Positions 1-10,709 of a stretch of DNA of 64,000 bases are shown in pieces. Within the stretch, counting starts at the first letter, position 1. Every line of letters begins with the position of its first letter. The notes under the pieces were generated by a model. That model worked only from the letters and a program-made list of their open reading frames with translations, was not told the DNA's origin and did not search any database. The position numbers were made by a program, and so were the translations under genes. The stretch is from contig CAWJGS010000010.1 of NCBI GenBank assembly GCA_963842575.1, forward strand, positions 62,001-126,000, in the 5' to 3' direction. This DNA is from JACDER01 sp963842575. GTDB taxonomy: Bacteria; Actinomycetota; Thermoleophilia; Gaiellales; Gaiellaceae.

Positions 1-745
1 GTGATCATCCGCTCGCCCTGAGCGCGGCGGGACACCGACGTACCGGGCGGCCGACATCGTCTACCTGGTGGACAAGCTCGAGCGCGGCTTCGACCGCGCG
101 ATCTACGTGCTGGGAGCAGACCACCACGGCACGCGCAAGTGGTACGCGGCCATCGCCCGCATGCTCGGCTACGACCCCGATCGTGTCGAGGTGCTCCTGT
201 ACCAGCTGGTCCACCTCACCCGTGGCGGGGAGCAGACCAAGATCTCGAAGCGGCGAGGGGACGTCGTCTTCCTGGACGAATTCATGGACGAAGTCGGCGT
301 CGACGCGGCGCGTTGGTACCTGATCTCGCGCGGGCCCGACCAGACGATCGAGATCGACGTCGATCTCGCCAAGGAGAAGACGTCCAAGAACCCGGTCTAC
401 TACGTCCAGTACGTCCACGCGCGGATCGCCGGAATCTTCAGGAATGCGGGCGAGGCGCCGGTCGGCGGGTCCCCGCCTCCCGAGCTCGCCGACGACGAGA
501 AGGGCCTGATCCGGCGCCTCCTCGAGCTGCCCGGGGTCGCTGCCGAGGCGACCGAGCGGCGCGGCCCGCATGCGATCCCGACCTATGCGATCCGCGTCGC
601 CGACGACTTCCATCGCTTCTACACCGAGCACCGCGTGCTCGAGAGCGACGCGCAGGCCTTCCGTTTGGGCCTGTGCCGGGCGACGCAGATCGTCGTGGCA
701 CGCTGCCTCGATCTGATCGGGGTAGAAGCTCCGGAGCGAATGTGA
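1..745 (+). CDS. argS: arginyl-tRNA synthetase, C-terminal part (5' end outside window)
   Basis: Class I aminoacyl-tRNA synthetase that charges tRNA-Arg in the cytoplasm. The visible part begins inside the catalytic core: GTPTYRAADIVYLVDK precedes the GADHHGT stretch, then a KISKRRGD segment in the KMSKS position, and an all-alpha DALR-type anticodon-binding domain (YYVQYVHARI onward) to the TGA. Bases 1-15 read VIIRS in frame 1, while the homologous continuation GTPTY is in frame 2, so a one-base shift lies at about 16-31. The gene is cut by the window edge. glpX starts 13 bp downstream. Confidence 0.93.
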
Positions 746-758
746 CACGATTCCGCCC

Positions 759-1781
759 GTGAGCAAGGTTGCGGAGCACGCCTCCGAGATCACCGTCCCG
801 CCCAACGCGCCCGACCGCAACCTGGCGCTCGAGCTCGTGCGCGTGACCGAGAACGCCGCCATGGGCGCCGGCCGGTGGGTCGGACGCGGGGACAAGGAAA
901 GCGCCGACCAGGCCGCCGTCGACGGCATGCACGCCATCCTCGACACGGTGACGATGAACGGCGTGGTCGTCATCGGTGAGGGCGAGAAGGACGAGGCGCC
1001 GATGCTCGCCAACGGCGAGCAGGTCGGGAACGGCCAGGGGCCGGAGGTCGACGTCGCGGTCGACCCGCTCGAGGGCACGCGGCTGTGCGCGCTTGGCAAT
1101 CCCAACGCGATCGCTGTGATCGCGGTCGCCGAGCGCGGGACGATGTTCTTCCCCGGCGCAGCCTTCTACATGGAGAAGATCGCGGTCGGCCCGGAGGGCA
1201 TCGACGTGATCGACATCAACGCGTCCCCGACCGACAACGTGAACGCAGTCGCAGAAGCGAAGGGCATCCGCCCGCGCGACCTCGACGTCGTCGTCCTCGA
1301 GCGCGACCGGCACGAGGATCTGATCGCCGAACTGCGGGAAGCGGGCGCAAAGGTGCACCTGATCCGGGATGGGGACGTCGCGCCTTCGATCGCCGCCGGC
1401 CAGGGCGGGACGGGCGTGGACATGCTCTACGGGATCGGCGGGACGCCCGAGGGCGTGATCTCAGCCGCGGCGCTCAAGTGCGTGGGCGGCGGGATCCAGG
1501 GCAAGCTCTGGCCGCGGAACGACGAGGAGCGGCAAGCTCTGGTCGATGCCGGGATCGACCCCGATCGCGTGCTCAATACCGACGATCTCGTCTCGGGCGA
1601 GGATTGCTTCGTCGCGGCTACCGGTGTGACGACGGGATCGCTTCTGCGCGGGGTCAGCTACCGCAAGGACAGCGTCGTCACGCACTCGATCGTCATGCGC
1701 TCGCGCTCGGGGACGGTGCGCATGATCGAAGCACGGCACGAGCTGTCGAAGATCCGGCGGCTGTCGGGACGCACCCTCTAG
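759..1781 (+). CDS. glpX: class II fructose-1,6-bisphosphatase (GlpX type)
   Basis: Hydrolyses fructose-1,6-bisphosphate to fructose-6-phosphate in gluconeogenesis, with a metal-dependent lithium-sensitive fold. The 340-residue product has the usual GlpX length. It carries the metal-site motif GEGEKDEAP (about residues 72-80), VDPLEGT (about 107-113) and the GTGVDMLYGIGGTPEG segment (about 220-235). The GTG start gives a normal N-terminus (ALELVRVTENAA). A class I aldolase lies nearby at 8.4-9.4 kb, so two sugar-bisphosphate steps are close but not in one operon. A second, degenerate copy of its last 24 codons sits at 3227-3299. Confidence 0.95.
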   Translation: MSKVAEHASEITVPPNAPDRNLALELVRVTENAAMGAGRWVGRGDKESADQAAVDGMHAILDTVTMNGVVVIGEGEKDEAPMLANGEQVGNGQGPEVDVAVDPLEGTRLCALGNPNAIAVIAVAERGTMFFPGAAFYMEKIAVGPEGIDVIDINASPTDNVNAVAEAKGIRPRDLDVVVLERDRHEDLIAELREAGAKVHLIRDGDVAPSIAAGQGGTGVDMLYGIGGTPEGVISAAALKCVGGGIQGKLWPRNDEERQALVDAGIDPDRVLNTDDLVSGEDCFVAATGVTTGSLLRGVSYRKDSVVTHSIVMRSRSGTVRMIEARHELSKIRRLSGRTL

Positions 1782-1844
1782 CAGACCTTCCCGTACGCCG
1801 GAACTGGGGACGCCAGACTACGCTTCGCCAATGGCGGTGGTGCC

Positions 1845-2360
1845 GTGACCGGCTGGGAGACATCGGAGCGCGTGCTCGAGTCCGGCGCCTTCGAGTCGCG
1901 CCAGCGCGTGCTCGTCGCGGAGCCCGCGGTCGAGGCGTCCGAGGCCGGCGCTCGCACGCTGGGTGTCACCTACTGGCAGGCGGTTGACCGCTTCACCCGC
2001 GGTTGCGTCCGCGCGAGCTGGACGGGCGGCGGAGGCAAGCTGAAGCTGCTCGGAGGTGCGACGCTGCTCACCTTCGGGCCGCCGGAGCTCTCGTTCGACG
2101 GCGGGCTCGTCAGCTGCCGGCACGCGATCCAGGGTGGACTGCTCGCGCTCCGGGCCGGCGGCTCCGTCACACTCGCACAGCGACGCGAGGGCCATCAACA
2201 GGAGCTGAGCGTCACGGTCGAGGGGTACCTGCCACGGCTCGCCGCCCGCGCGGGCGCAGCGCCGTGGACCGGGATGCTCTACGCGAAAGGACAGAGCCCC
2301 TTCCATGCCGCGGTCAGCCTCCGCTACTTTGAGCTCCTGCTGCGGGGCCGAGACTCGTGA
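1845..2360 (+). CDS. hypothetical protein, 171 aa
   Basis: I do not recognise this family. The GTG-started product is soluble, has no signal peptide or membrane segment, and is rich in Gly, Ala and Arg. Its middle looks beta-rich (KLKLLGGATLLTFG, GGSVTLAQ) and its end is YFELLLRGRDS. The stop codon overlaps the GTG of the NAD(P)-binding protein gene (GTGA), so the two are probably translated together. It lies between the glpX stop and a displaced copy of the glpX 3' end, so it may belong to an inserted segment. A role connected to the partner oxidoreductase is only a guess. Confidence 0.6.
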   Translation: MTGWETSERVLESGAFESRQRVLVAEPAVEASEAGARTLGVTYWQAVDRFTRGCVRASWTGGGGKLKLLGGATLLTFGPPELSFDGGLVSCRHAIQGGLLALRAGGSVTLAQRREGHQQELSVTVEGYLPRLAARAGAAPWTGMLYAKGQSPFHAAVSLRYFELLLRGRDS

Positions 2361-3217
2361 ACGTCACTGTCTTCGGCGCAACCGGTGTCGTCGGCCAAGC
2401 GCTCATGCCTCTGCTGACCGAGCACGAGCTGACTGCGGTCTCGCGCACGCCGCGTGACGAGCCCGGCGCCCGCTACGTGGTCGCAAACGCGGCGAGCGGC
2501 GACGGCGTCGCTGCGGCCCTGGAAGGTGCGGACGTCGTCTACTACCTCGTCCACTCGCTCGGTGCGCGCGACTTCGAGGAGCAAGATCGCGCGGCAGCGG
2601 AGACGGTCGCACACGAGGCCGCGAACGCAGGCGTACAGCAGATCGTCTACCTCGGAGGGCTCGGCGCCGATGACCCCGATGCGTCGCCGCACCTGCGCAG
2701 CCGCCGCGAGACCGGCGAGCGGCTCGCCTCCGCGGGCGTCCCGGTGACGACTATTCGCGCGGCCATGATCGTCGGCAAGGGGAGCGCCGCTTTCGAGACC
2801 ATCCTTGGCCTGGTCAAGCGGCTGCCGGTCATGCTGACGCCGAGCTGGGTCTCGACGCCGACGCAGCCGATCGCGCTCGACGACGTCGTCCGCTACCTGG
2901 CAGGCGTCTGCGGCAACGAGGGCACGTACGCCGTGGGCTACGACGCGGGTGGGCCGGAGGTGATGACCTACCGGCAGATGATCGAGCGGATCGCTGCCTT
3001 GCTCGGCCGGAAGCCGGTAATCGTCGAGGTCCCGGTGCTGACGCCGTACCTCTCCTCGCTCTGGCTCAATCTCGTCACGCCGGTGAGTGCGTCTGTCGCG
3101 CGGCCGCTCGTCGAAGGACTGCGCAATCCGACGATCGCGCGCGAGGAGCGAATCCGAAAGCTGCTGCCGTTCGAGCTCACGCCTTTCGACGAGGCGGCGC
3201 GCCGGGCGCTCGAGTGA
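2357..3217 (+). CDS. NAD(P)-binding Rossmann protein (NmrA/atypical SDR type)
   Basis: The 286-residue protein begins with the dinucleotide-binding motif GATGVVG (residues 7-13). VYYLVHSLG lies about 30 residues past the expected beta-3 strand, and VYLGGLG marks the following strand, the pattern of atypical short-chain dehydrogenases of the NmrA/complex I NDUFA9-like type. No YxxxK catalytic pair is obvious, so it may bind the cofactor without classical dehydrogenase chemistry. The substrate is unknown. It is translationally coupled (GTGA) to the preceding unknown gene and is followed within 10 bp by the glpX-tail duplication. Confidence 0.82.
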   Translation: MNVTVFGATGVVGQALMPLLTEHELTAVSRTPRDEPGARYVVANAASGDGVAAALEGADVVYYLVHSLGARDFEEQDRAAAETVAHEAANAGVQQIVYLGGLGADDPDASPHLRSRRETGERLASAGVPVTTIRAAMIVGKGSAAFETILGLVKRLPVMLTPSWVSTPTQPIALDDVVRYLAGVCGNEGTYAVGYDAGGPEVMTYRQMIERIAALLGRKPVIVEVPVLTPYLSSLWLNLVTPVSASVARPLVEGLRNPTIAREERIRKLLPFELTPFDEAARRALE

Positions 3218-3226
3218 GCGGCCGGG

Positions 3227-3299
3227 GCGCTCGGGGACGGTGCGGATGATCGAGGCGCGGCACGAGTTCTCCAAGCTCCGCCGTTTGTCCGCGCGCTAG
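3227..3299 (+). pseudogene. degenerate copy of the glpX 3' end
   Basis: The reading frame gives SGTVRMIEARHEFSKLRRLS-AR-stop, aligning with the end of GlpX (SGTVRMIEARHELSKIRRLS-GRTL-stop; bases 1703-1781). The first 18 bases are identical. About a dozen later differences fall mostly at third codon positions or cause conservative changes, so the fragment evolved as coding sequence before it was separated from its 5' part. No GlpX sequence precedes it in this frame. It looks like a leftover of an older or foreign glpX end pushed 1.5 kb downstream. Confidence 0.8.
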
Positions 3300-3304
3300 A
3301 CGGA

Positions 3305-4359
3305 CTAGGCCGCCTCCTCGGCCTCGCTCACCGGTGTGGCATAGGCCGCTTCTCGAACGGCCTCGTCCGACTCGAGCCCGGCGCCGAGCGCGCCCCCCAG
3401 AATCGCCAGCGAGCTGAGGAACCAGGCGAGCGAGACGTAGTCGGAGGCGCTGGCGGGGTGGCCGATCGCATTCGTCATCGTGGCGGGAGTGATGACGAGG
3501 GCCGCGCCGGCGAGGATCAGGCCGAACAGCGCGGCGTAGAGACAGAGAATCCCAATCACGAGGGTGATCGCGGTGACGACGTTGAAGAGTACGACCTGGT
3601 CGCGAACGCGCCTCTCGGGTGCGCGCTCCCAGAGACCGTGGACGAGCACGATCGCGGTGACGGTGATCGCGATCGCGACGAGTGAAGCGACGGCCAGCCG
3701 CCACCAGTCCATCGCAGCCGACAGGCGCCAGACGTCGGAGCTGACGATCCCGTACACGGCCACGGCCCCGGCCGCGACCAGGGCGCCGTAGAGCCGGACG
3801 GCGAGACGCCAGGGGCGGTTCGCCCGCACCATCCCGAGCAGCAGCCGGAGGTTCCCAAGCAGCACGGCCGGCACGAAGAGGCCACGCGAGCGCTCGCCGG
3901 TCTCCGTGGCGAGCTCACGCAGCACGTTCCGGTCCCAGTCGCTTGCGCGGCGGTCGACGTCTCCGACGAGCTCGCCTACAAGCTGGAACAGCGCCCGGCG
4001 TACGCGCGGGGCGAGATTGAGCGCCCCGAGGGCAGGCAACGAGAGGACGGCGATCCCGTGAGCCGGGCTGACGTGGCGGGTCACCGGCAGCCGGCCCCGT
4101 CGGAGCGGGAGATCGGTTACAACGACGCCGAGATCCCAGTTCCGCTCGAGCAGCTTCCGCCGGGCCGCGTCGAAGATCTCGGTGGTCGGAACCGGGGGCG
4201 AGACGAGCCGGTCGACGACGATTTCTGTGCGCCAGTCGACCGACCCGTACGCATTGTGGAGGTCTTCAGCGAGCTCCTCTGCGATCTCTACTGCGACGTC
4301 CTCCGGGAGCCCCGGAGCGACCATCAGGCCGAGCAGGATCGCGGGCTGGGCCGCGGCGG

Positions 4360-4363
<4 letters not shown>
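3305..4363 (-). CDS. putative polytopic membrane protein, 352 aa
   Basis: Family not recognised. The first 150 residues are soluble and mixed alpha/beta (MVAPGLPEDVAVEIAEELAEDL, with a WDLGVVVTDLPLRRGRLPV strand region). They are followed by about five hydrophobic helices: LYGALVAAGAVAVYGIV, WRLAVASLVAIAITVTAIVL, LFNVVTAITLVIGILCLYAAL, ILAGAALVITPA and LAWFLSSLAILGGALG. The start codon overlaps the stop of the Clp ATPase gene by 4 bp (ATGA), so it is the last gene of that unit and likely co-expressed with it. A role in membrane or protein-quality stress is suggested only by this coupling. Confidence 0.75.
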
Positions 4364-7016
<2,653 letters not shown>

Positions 7017-7070
7017 TCGAAAGCCTCCTCTCGGAGGAAGGGGGGGCAGGCCGAAGCCGGCCCCGGCTCC

Positions 7071-7160
7071 CTACTTCTTGATCTCGATCCTCTTGCGTGC
7101 CGCCTTCTCGGACGTCGGAACGCGGATCGTCATGACACCGTCCAGAAAGCGCAGACAGCT
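7071..7160 (-). pseudogene. Hsp20 (alpha-crystallin) C-terminal remnant
   Basis: The last 26 codons before the stop at 7071 read LDGVMTIRVPTSEKAARKRIEI followed by KK. This is the usual end of small heat-shock proteins (DGVLTIRVPK... then a basic IEI tail). The roughly 100 upstream residues of the crystallin domain are missing: 7161-7270 encodes nothing crystallin-like in any frame. The remnant lies 55 bp upstream of the Clp ATPase start on the same strand, a natural place for an sHSP that hands substrates to a disaggregase. I read it as a decayed partner gene. Confidence 0.6.
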
Positions 7161-7266
7161 CGACCGGTGTGCGGCATGGAGAGCTTTCGCGCCCGTGTGG
7201 CCTCCTCCCGGTCGAAAGGATATGCCCGTACCTCTGGGCGCTACCCGTATCGTCAAAACGGCAAAC

Positions 7267-7282
7267 GGGAGTGGTTACTCCC
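7267..7282 (-). terminator. possible weak terminator after the LanC-like gene
   Basis: Perfect 6-bp inverted repeat GGGAGT/ACTCCC with a 4-nt loop that overlaps the TAA of the LanC-like gene. On the minus strand it is followed by GTTTGCCGTTTTG, which is only moderately T-rich. It could end the LanC-like transcript before the Hsp20 remnant. Confidence 0.35.
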
Positions 7283-8402
7283 AGGTTTCCAGCACGGGAT
7301 AGGCCGTGGACGCCTCGATACAGTCGGCGGCGAAGAGCGCAACGCCGACGTCGCCCGTCCAGAGCGAATAGCGGCTCGGCATGCGGCGGGCCTGCTCGAG
7401 TGCGTGCACTGCGAAACGGCGCGCGCGTTCGAGCCAGAGCTCGTCTTGCGTGCGCTCGAACGCCTTGAGGAACGCCCATCCGCTGCCGGCGGTGCCGTGG
7501 CAGAGCGACGAGCCTTTCTCGTCGCCCGAGGGGCCGGCTCTCCACGCCAGCTCGGCGCCGGCGAGCAGCAGGTCCTCGTCGAGATAGGAAGCGGCGCAGG
7601 TCACGATTCCCGGCGCGCCCGCGCACCACTGGGCGAGTAGCTCGTCGTCGCCGAGAGCCGTGGGCCAGTTGGCCAGACCGTCCTCGACGACCGCCGTGTC
7701 GCGTAGGACATCCCCGAGGTCCTCGAGCCCGAGCACGAGGACGTTCCCGGCCGCGCCGTGGAACGGCCCGAGCCCGCGGTAGTGCTGCTCGTGGAGGACG
7801 TTCTCCCACAGGCCGTCGCCGCCCCGGGCGTCGAGGAGCGCCGCCTCGGTCTGACGCGCAGCGTCGGCCCAGCGCTCCTCGCCGGTCCAGTCGTGCATCA
7901 GCCGCGCGACGAGGAGCGTGCCGGGCGTCCCCCACATGACGTCGTTGGCCGGGTTGGACAGGTTGTCGAGGACGAGCGCGTGCAGGTCGTCGGCGATCTC
8001 GCCCGCCGGTTCGAGCCGCCAGAGGACGAGCAGGATCCCGCTCTCGCCCATGAAGAGGGCCGGGCGGGTCGGCTCGGGACAGGGAATGACGGTCAGAACG
8101 CCGGGCTTCTCCCGCCAGGACTCGAGTGCACGAAGCATGACCGCTTGCAGATCGAGCGTCGTCTCCGCATGACCGCGCCGGCGCAGGACGTCGAGGGCGT
8201 GGACGACGCCCGCTGCGCCGACGTACAGCGTCTTCAGCGGCTTCGGCGAGGCCCAGCCGTCCCATTCCTGCGCCGGCCAGAGGCGCTTGGGACGACAGGC
8301 GGCATCCGCGTCCGCGACGATCTCGGCGATCGCGTCGCGGACGAGCCGTTCATCCCACTCGGTGGCGGTGAGCGGCTCGTGAAAGGCGGGGTTGTAGAGC
8401 CG
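7275..8402 (-). CDS. LanC-like (lanthionine synthetase C family) protein; no canonical start
   Basis: An alpha-toroid protein of about 375 residues related to the cyclase that adds Cys thiols to dehydrated residues in lanthipeptides. It has the repeated Gly-rich helical turns (LYVGAAGV, MGESGIL, WGTPGTLL, HGAAGN) and the zinc-site signatures WCAGAPGI and SLCHGTAGSGWAF, which supply the Cys and Cys-His ligands. Reading continues upstream of ATG 8138 in the same frame through LYNPAFHEP, the typical N-terminus, but no ATG/GTG/TTG occurs before the in-frame TGA at about 8472. Starting at 8138 would lose the first toroid motif. No LanB/LanM or precursor peptide is nearby, so the substrate is unknown. 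It lies just downstream of the aldolase. Confidence 0.8.
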   Translation of the reverse strand, partial: RLYNPAFHEPLTATEWDERLVRDAIAEIVADADAACRPKRLWPAQEWDGWASPKPLKTLYVGAAGVVHALDVLRRRGHAETTLDLQAVMLRALESWREKPGVLTVIPCPEPTRPALFMGESGILLVLWRLEPAGEIADDLHALVLDNLSNPANDVMWGTPGTLLVARLMHDWTGEERWADAARQTEAALLDARGGDGLWENVLHEQHYRGLGPFHGAAGNVLVLGLEDLGDVLRDTAVVEDGLANWPTALGDDELLAQWCAGAPGIVTCAASYLDEDLLLAGAELAWRAGPSGDEKGSSLCHGTAGSGWAFLKAFERTQDELWLERARRFAVHALEQARRMPSRYSLWTGDVGVALFAADCIEASTAYPVLETWE

Positions 8403-8406
8403 GCGC

Positions 8407-9426
8407 CTAGGCGGCGACCTTCTCCTCCATCTCCGGCGAGTAGCTTCCCGAGCGGGCGAGCCCGTTCATCTTCGCGCGGTGGAGGTACGCGTCCTGGCCG
8501 GCCTGGACGTTCGCCGCGTCGCCTCGCCAGGCCTTGAGCGCGGGCGCCTGGAGCGCGCGGCCGTACGAGAAGCTGATCTCCCACGGGTGCGGGCCCATCG
8601 CGTTGATCGTGTTCAGCCGCGCCGTCGCGTCCTCGTCGCTCTGACCGCCGGAGAGGAAGACGATCCCCGGGACGGCGGAGGGCACGTGCCGGCGGAAGCA
8701 CTTGAGCGTGAGCTCGGCAATCTGCTGGTCGCTCGCCTGCTCGGAGCACTCGTAGCCCGAGAGCACCATGTTCGGCTTCAGGAGCATCTCCTCGAACCAG
8801 ACCCGCTGGTCGCGCAGCTCGGTGAAGACCGCGTGCAGCGTGCGCGACGTCACGTCGAAGCTCCGCTCAATGGTGTGGTCTCCGTCCATGAGCACCTCGG
8901 GCTCGATGATCGGCACGATGCCGGCCTCGAGGCAGAGCGCTCCGTAACGTGCGAGCGCGTGCGCGTTCGTCCAGAGGCAGTACTCGCTCGGGATCCCGTC
9001 GCCGATCGTGATCACGGCGCGCCACTTCGCGAATTTGGCGCCGAGCTCCCGGTACTCGTTCAGGCGCTCGCGCAGGCCGTCGAGCCCCTCGGTGACCGTC
9101 TCTCCGGGCGCGCCCGCCAGCGCCTTGGCGCCCAGGTCGACCTTGATCCCAGGGATGACGCCCTGCTGCTCGAGGTACTTCGGGAAGGGCGTGCCGTCGG
9201 CGGTGGACTGGCGGATCGTCTCGTCGTAGAGGATCACGCCGCTTATGTGCTCGGCGGCGCCCTCAGTCGTGAACAGCATGTCGCGGTACGCCCGGCGGTT
9301 CTCCTCGGTCGACTCGACCTCGATCGAGTCAAAGCGCTTCGTGATCGTCCCCGTGCTCTCGTCGGCGGCGAGGATGCCCTTCCCCGGCGCGACGAGCGCT
9401 CGTGCAGTCTCGTTCAGATCAGCCAT
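8407..9426 (-). CDS. fbaB: class I fructose-1,6-bisphosphate aldolase
   Basis: Cleaves or forms fructose-1,6-bisphosphate via a Schiff base in glycolysis and gluconeogenesis. The product has the eukaryote-like class I fold: ARALVAPGKGILAADEST near the N-terminus, AKWRAVI, IVPIIEPEVL, and the Schiff-base lysine region EEMLLKPNMVL, then FLSGGQSDEDAT and WEISFSYGRALQ. ATG 9426 is chosen because AGGAGG lies 5 nt upstream and the family begins near MADLNETARALV; the in-frame start at 9465 would add 13 unconserved residues. Length 339 aa is normal. The divergent tRNA-Gly starts 70 bp away. Confidence 0.95.
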   Translation of the reverse strand: MADLNETARALVAPGKGILAADESTGTITKRFDSIEVESTEENRRAYRDMLFTTEGAAEHISGVILYDETIRQSTADGTPFPKYLEQQGVIPGIKVDLGAKALAGAPGETVTEGLDGLRERLNEYRELGAKFAKWRAVITIGDGIPSEYCLWTNAHALARYGALCLEAGIVPIIEPEVLMDGDHTIERSFDVTSRTLHAVFTELRDQRVWFEEMLLKPNMVLSGYECSEQASDQQIAELTLKCFRRHVPSAVPGIVFLSGGQSDEDATARLNTINAMGPHPWEISFSYGRALQAPALKAWRGDAANVQAGQDAYLHRAKMNGLARSGSYSPEMEEKVAA

Positions 9427-9461
9427 CGTCGCCTCCTGAATCTTCGTTGGTGAAGGGATTA

Positions 9462-9487
9462 TCACCGATCCCGCACCGCGCTATTCT
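9462..9487 (+). promoter_or_regulatory. possible promoter for tRNA-Gly
   Basis: TTATCA and TATTCT are separated by 17 bp, with the downstream hexamer ending 8 bp before the tRNA 5' end. The upstream hexamer is weak. The same interval must also hold the divergent aldolase promoter. Confidence 0.35.
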
Positions 9488-9495
9488 TGGCTCAC

Positions 9496-9568
9496 GCGGA
9501 CGTAGCTCAGTTGGTAGAGCATCAGCTTCCCAAGCTGAGGGTCGCGGGTTCGAACCCCGTCGTCCGCT
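9496..9568 (+). tRNA. tRNA-Gly (anticodon CCC)
   Basis: Full cloverleaf of 73 nt. The acceptor stem GCGGACG pairs with CGTCCGC, the D-arm is GCTCAGTTGGTAGAGC, and the anticodon arm TCAGC-TTCCCAA-GCTGA puts CCC at positions 34-36. The T-arm is GCGGG-TTCGAAC-CCCGT and the discriminator base is T. The 3' CCA is not encoded. Confidence 0.97.
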
Positions 9569-9576
9569 TTCCCGGT

Positions 9577-10428
9577 TCAGTTCGGCGAGAGCGCCACCGC
9601 GACCACCCTCGCGTCGATGTATTCGATGTCGACGTCCAGCTCGTTGCACTCGATACCGACGTCGTCAGGGCCGGGCCCGACGTCGGCAATCCCGATCAGC
9701 GGCACGAATTTTGCGTAGAAGCCGGTGCCGGTAGTGAATCCGGACAGTGCAATCGTCCCTTCCCGGTTGGTGAGGATGCGACACTGGCCGGTCGCACTGG
9801 CGCCTCCGGGCTCCGTTTGGGCTTTCACCGTTCCGATCACGAGGACGCGGGTCCGGACGGGGACATCGATCGTCGTGAACGCACAGGTCAAGAACGCCGG
9901 TTCCTCCGGATCGCACGCGCCGAATTGAACGGCCGAGCGCCCGATGCCGCCGAGCGCCGCGGACGGTACCTGGGCCAGGGCGGCCTCGTCGATGTCCGCT
10001 CCTGTGAGGCTGTTCGCCGCTACCTCCGCCGATCCGAGCGCGTCGGCGGCGATCTGTGGATTGGGATACGTGCCGGTGAGGTCGCCGCCCGCCGGGCCCC
10101 CTCCGCCGATGTTGGTGAGCGTGGATTCGTCGATGTCGGCGCCCTTGAGTGAGTTGTCGAACACGTCGCGGCCGGCCAGCGTTCCGTCTTTCACCTTGTC
10201 GCTCGTGACCGCTCCGCCAACGAGCTTGTCCGTCCCGACCGCGCTCTGGGCCAGCTTGGGGCCTGTTACGGCGGCGGTCGCGAGATCCGGAGTCTTCACC
10301 TCCCCGTCGACGATGTCGCTCGACAAGATGGTGTTCGCGGCGTAAGCGCTGCCAGTTGCCAACGCGAGAAAGAACGCAGTCGCGGCCAGCACGTCGTAGA
10401 CAGAGCGCGGTAGAAATCTGCGCAGCAT
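9577..10428 (-). CDS. secreted repeat protein, 283 aa
   Basis: An N-terminal signal peptide (VLAATAFFLALATGSAYA, cleavage about residue 30) leads to a low-complexity stretch of short Asp/Val/Ala-rich units (SSDIVDGEVKTPDLA, SDKVKDGTLAGRDV, GADIDESTL) and the motif GGDLTGTYPNPQI, found in many exported actinobacterial proteins of trimeric-fibre or collar type. The C-terminal 110 residues look like a compact beta domain with two cysteines flanking PEEPAFLT. Function is not known; surface display or secretion is likely. It is divergent from the SBBP protein gene across a 281-bp intergenic region holding a G-quadruplex motif. Confidence 0.72.
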   Translation of the reverse strand: MLRRFLPRSVYDVLAATAFFLALATGSAYAANTILSSDIVDGEVKTPDLATAAVTGPKLAQSAVGTDKLVGGAVTSDKVKDGTLAGRDVFDNSLKGADIDESTLTNIGGGGPAGGDLTGTYPNPQIAADALGSAEVAANSLTGADIDEAALAQVPSAALGGIGRSAVQFGACDPEEPAFLTCAFTTIDVPVRTRVLVIGTVKAQTEPGGASATGQCRILTNREGTIALSGFTTGTGFYAKFVPLIGIADVGPGPDDVGIECNELDVDIEYIDARVVAVALSPN

Positions 10429-10486
10429 GCTCCCCCCTTCGGATCGGTTGGGCGGATCCTACGGCCGATCGTTTCCGTCGTCGACT

Positions 10487-10513
10487 GGGGCGGCGACGGG
10501 GACGGGGACGGGG
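10487..10513 (+). other. G-quadruplex motif in a divergent intergenic region
   Basis: Four runs of GGGG at 10487-10490, 10498-10501, 10504-10507 and 10510-10513 are separated by loops of 7, 2 and 2 nt. They lie between two divergently transcribed exported-protein genes. The rest of 10429-10709 shows no convincing gene. Confidence 0.55.
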
Positions 10514-10709
10514 CTCTACGCCTCGCGCTAAGGGCACGGTCGTGGGTGACCGCGCGAGGGGGTGCTCAGGACGAGGCGCTTGGAAACGCGGTCTCATGTC
10601 GTGAGGCCGACTATATGCCGAGCGCGGCGTGGGCGAAATGACGGAAACCCTGAATCTCTTGCCTGGGGCGGACCGTATGAGAGGGCAACCAGCATGCGAT
10701 CATGCCTTG

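Noticed and set aside
1831..1848. ATG mini-frame of five codons upstream of the 1845 gene
   Set aside because: No ribosome site or conserved leader features; chance occurrence.
7041..7066. Fourth copy of the dispersed repeat near the Clp start
   Set aside because: GC-rich palindromic sequence is present, but neither the CACGGGGGAACC hairpin nor the fixed tag and order are found.
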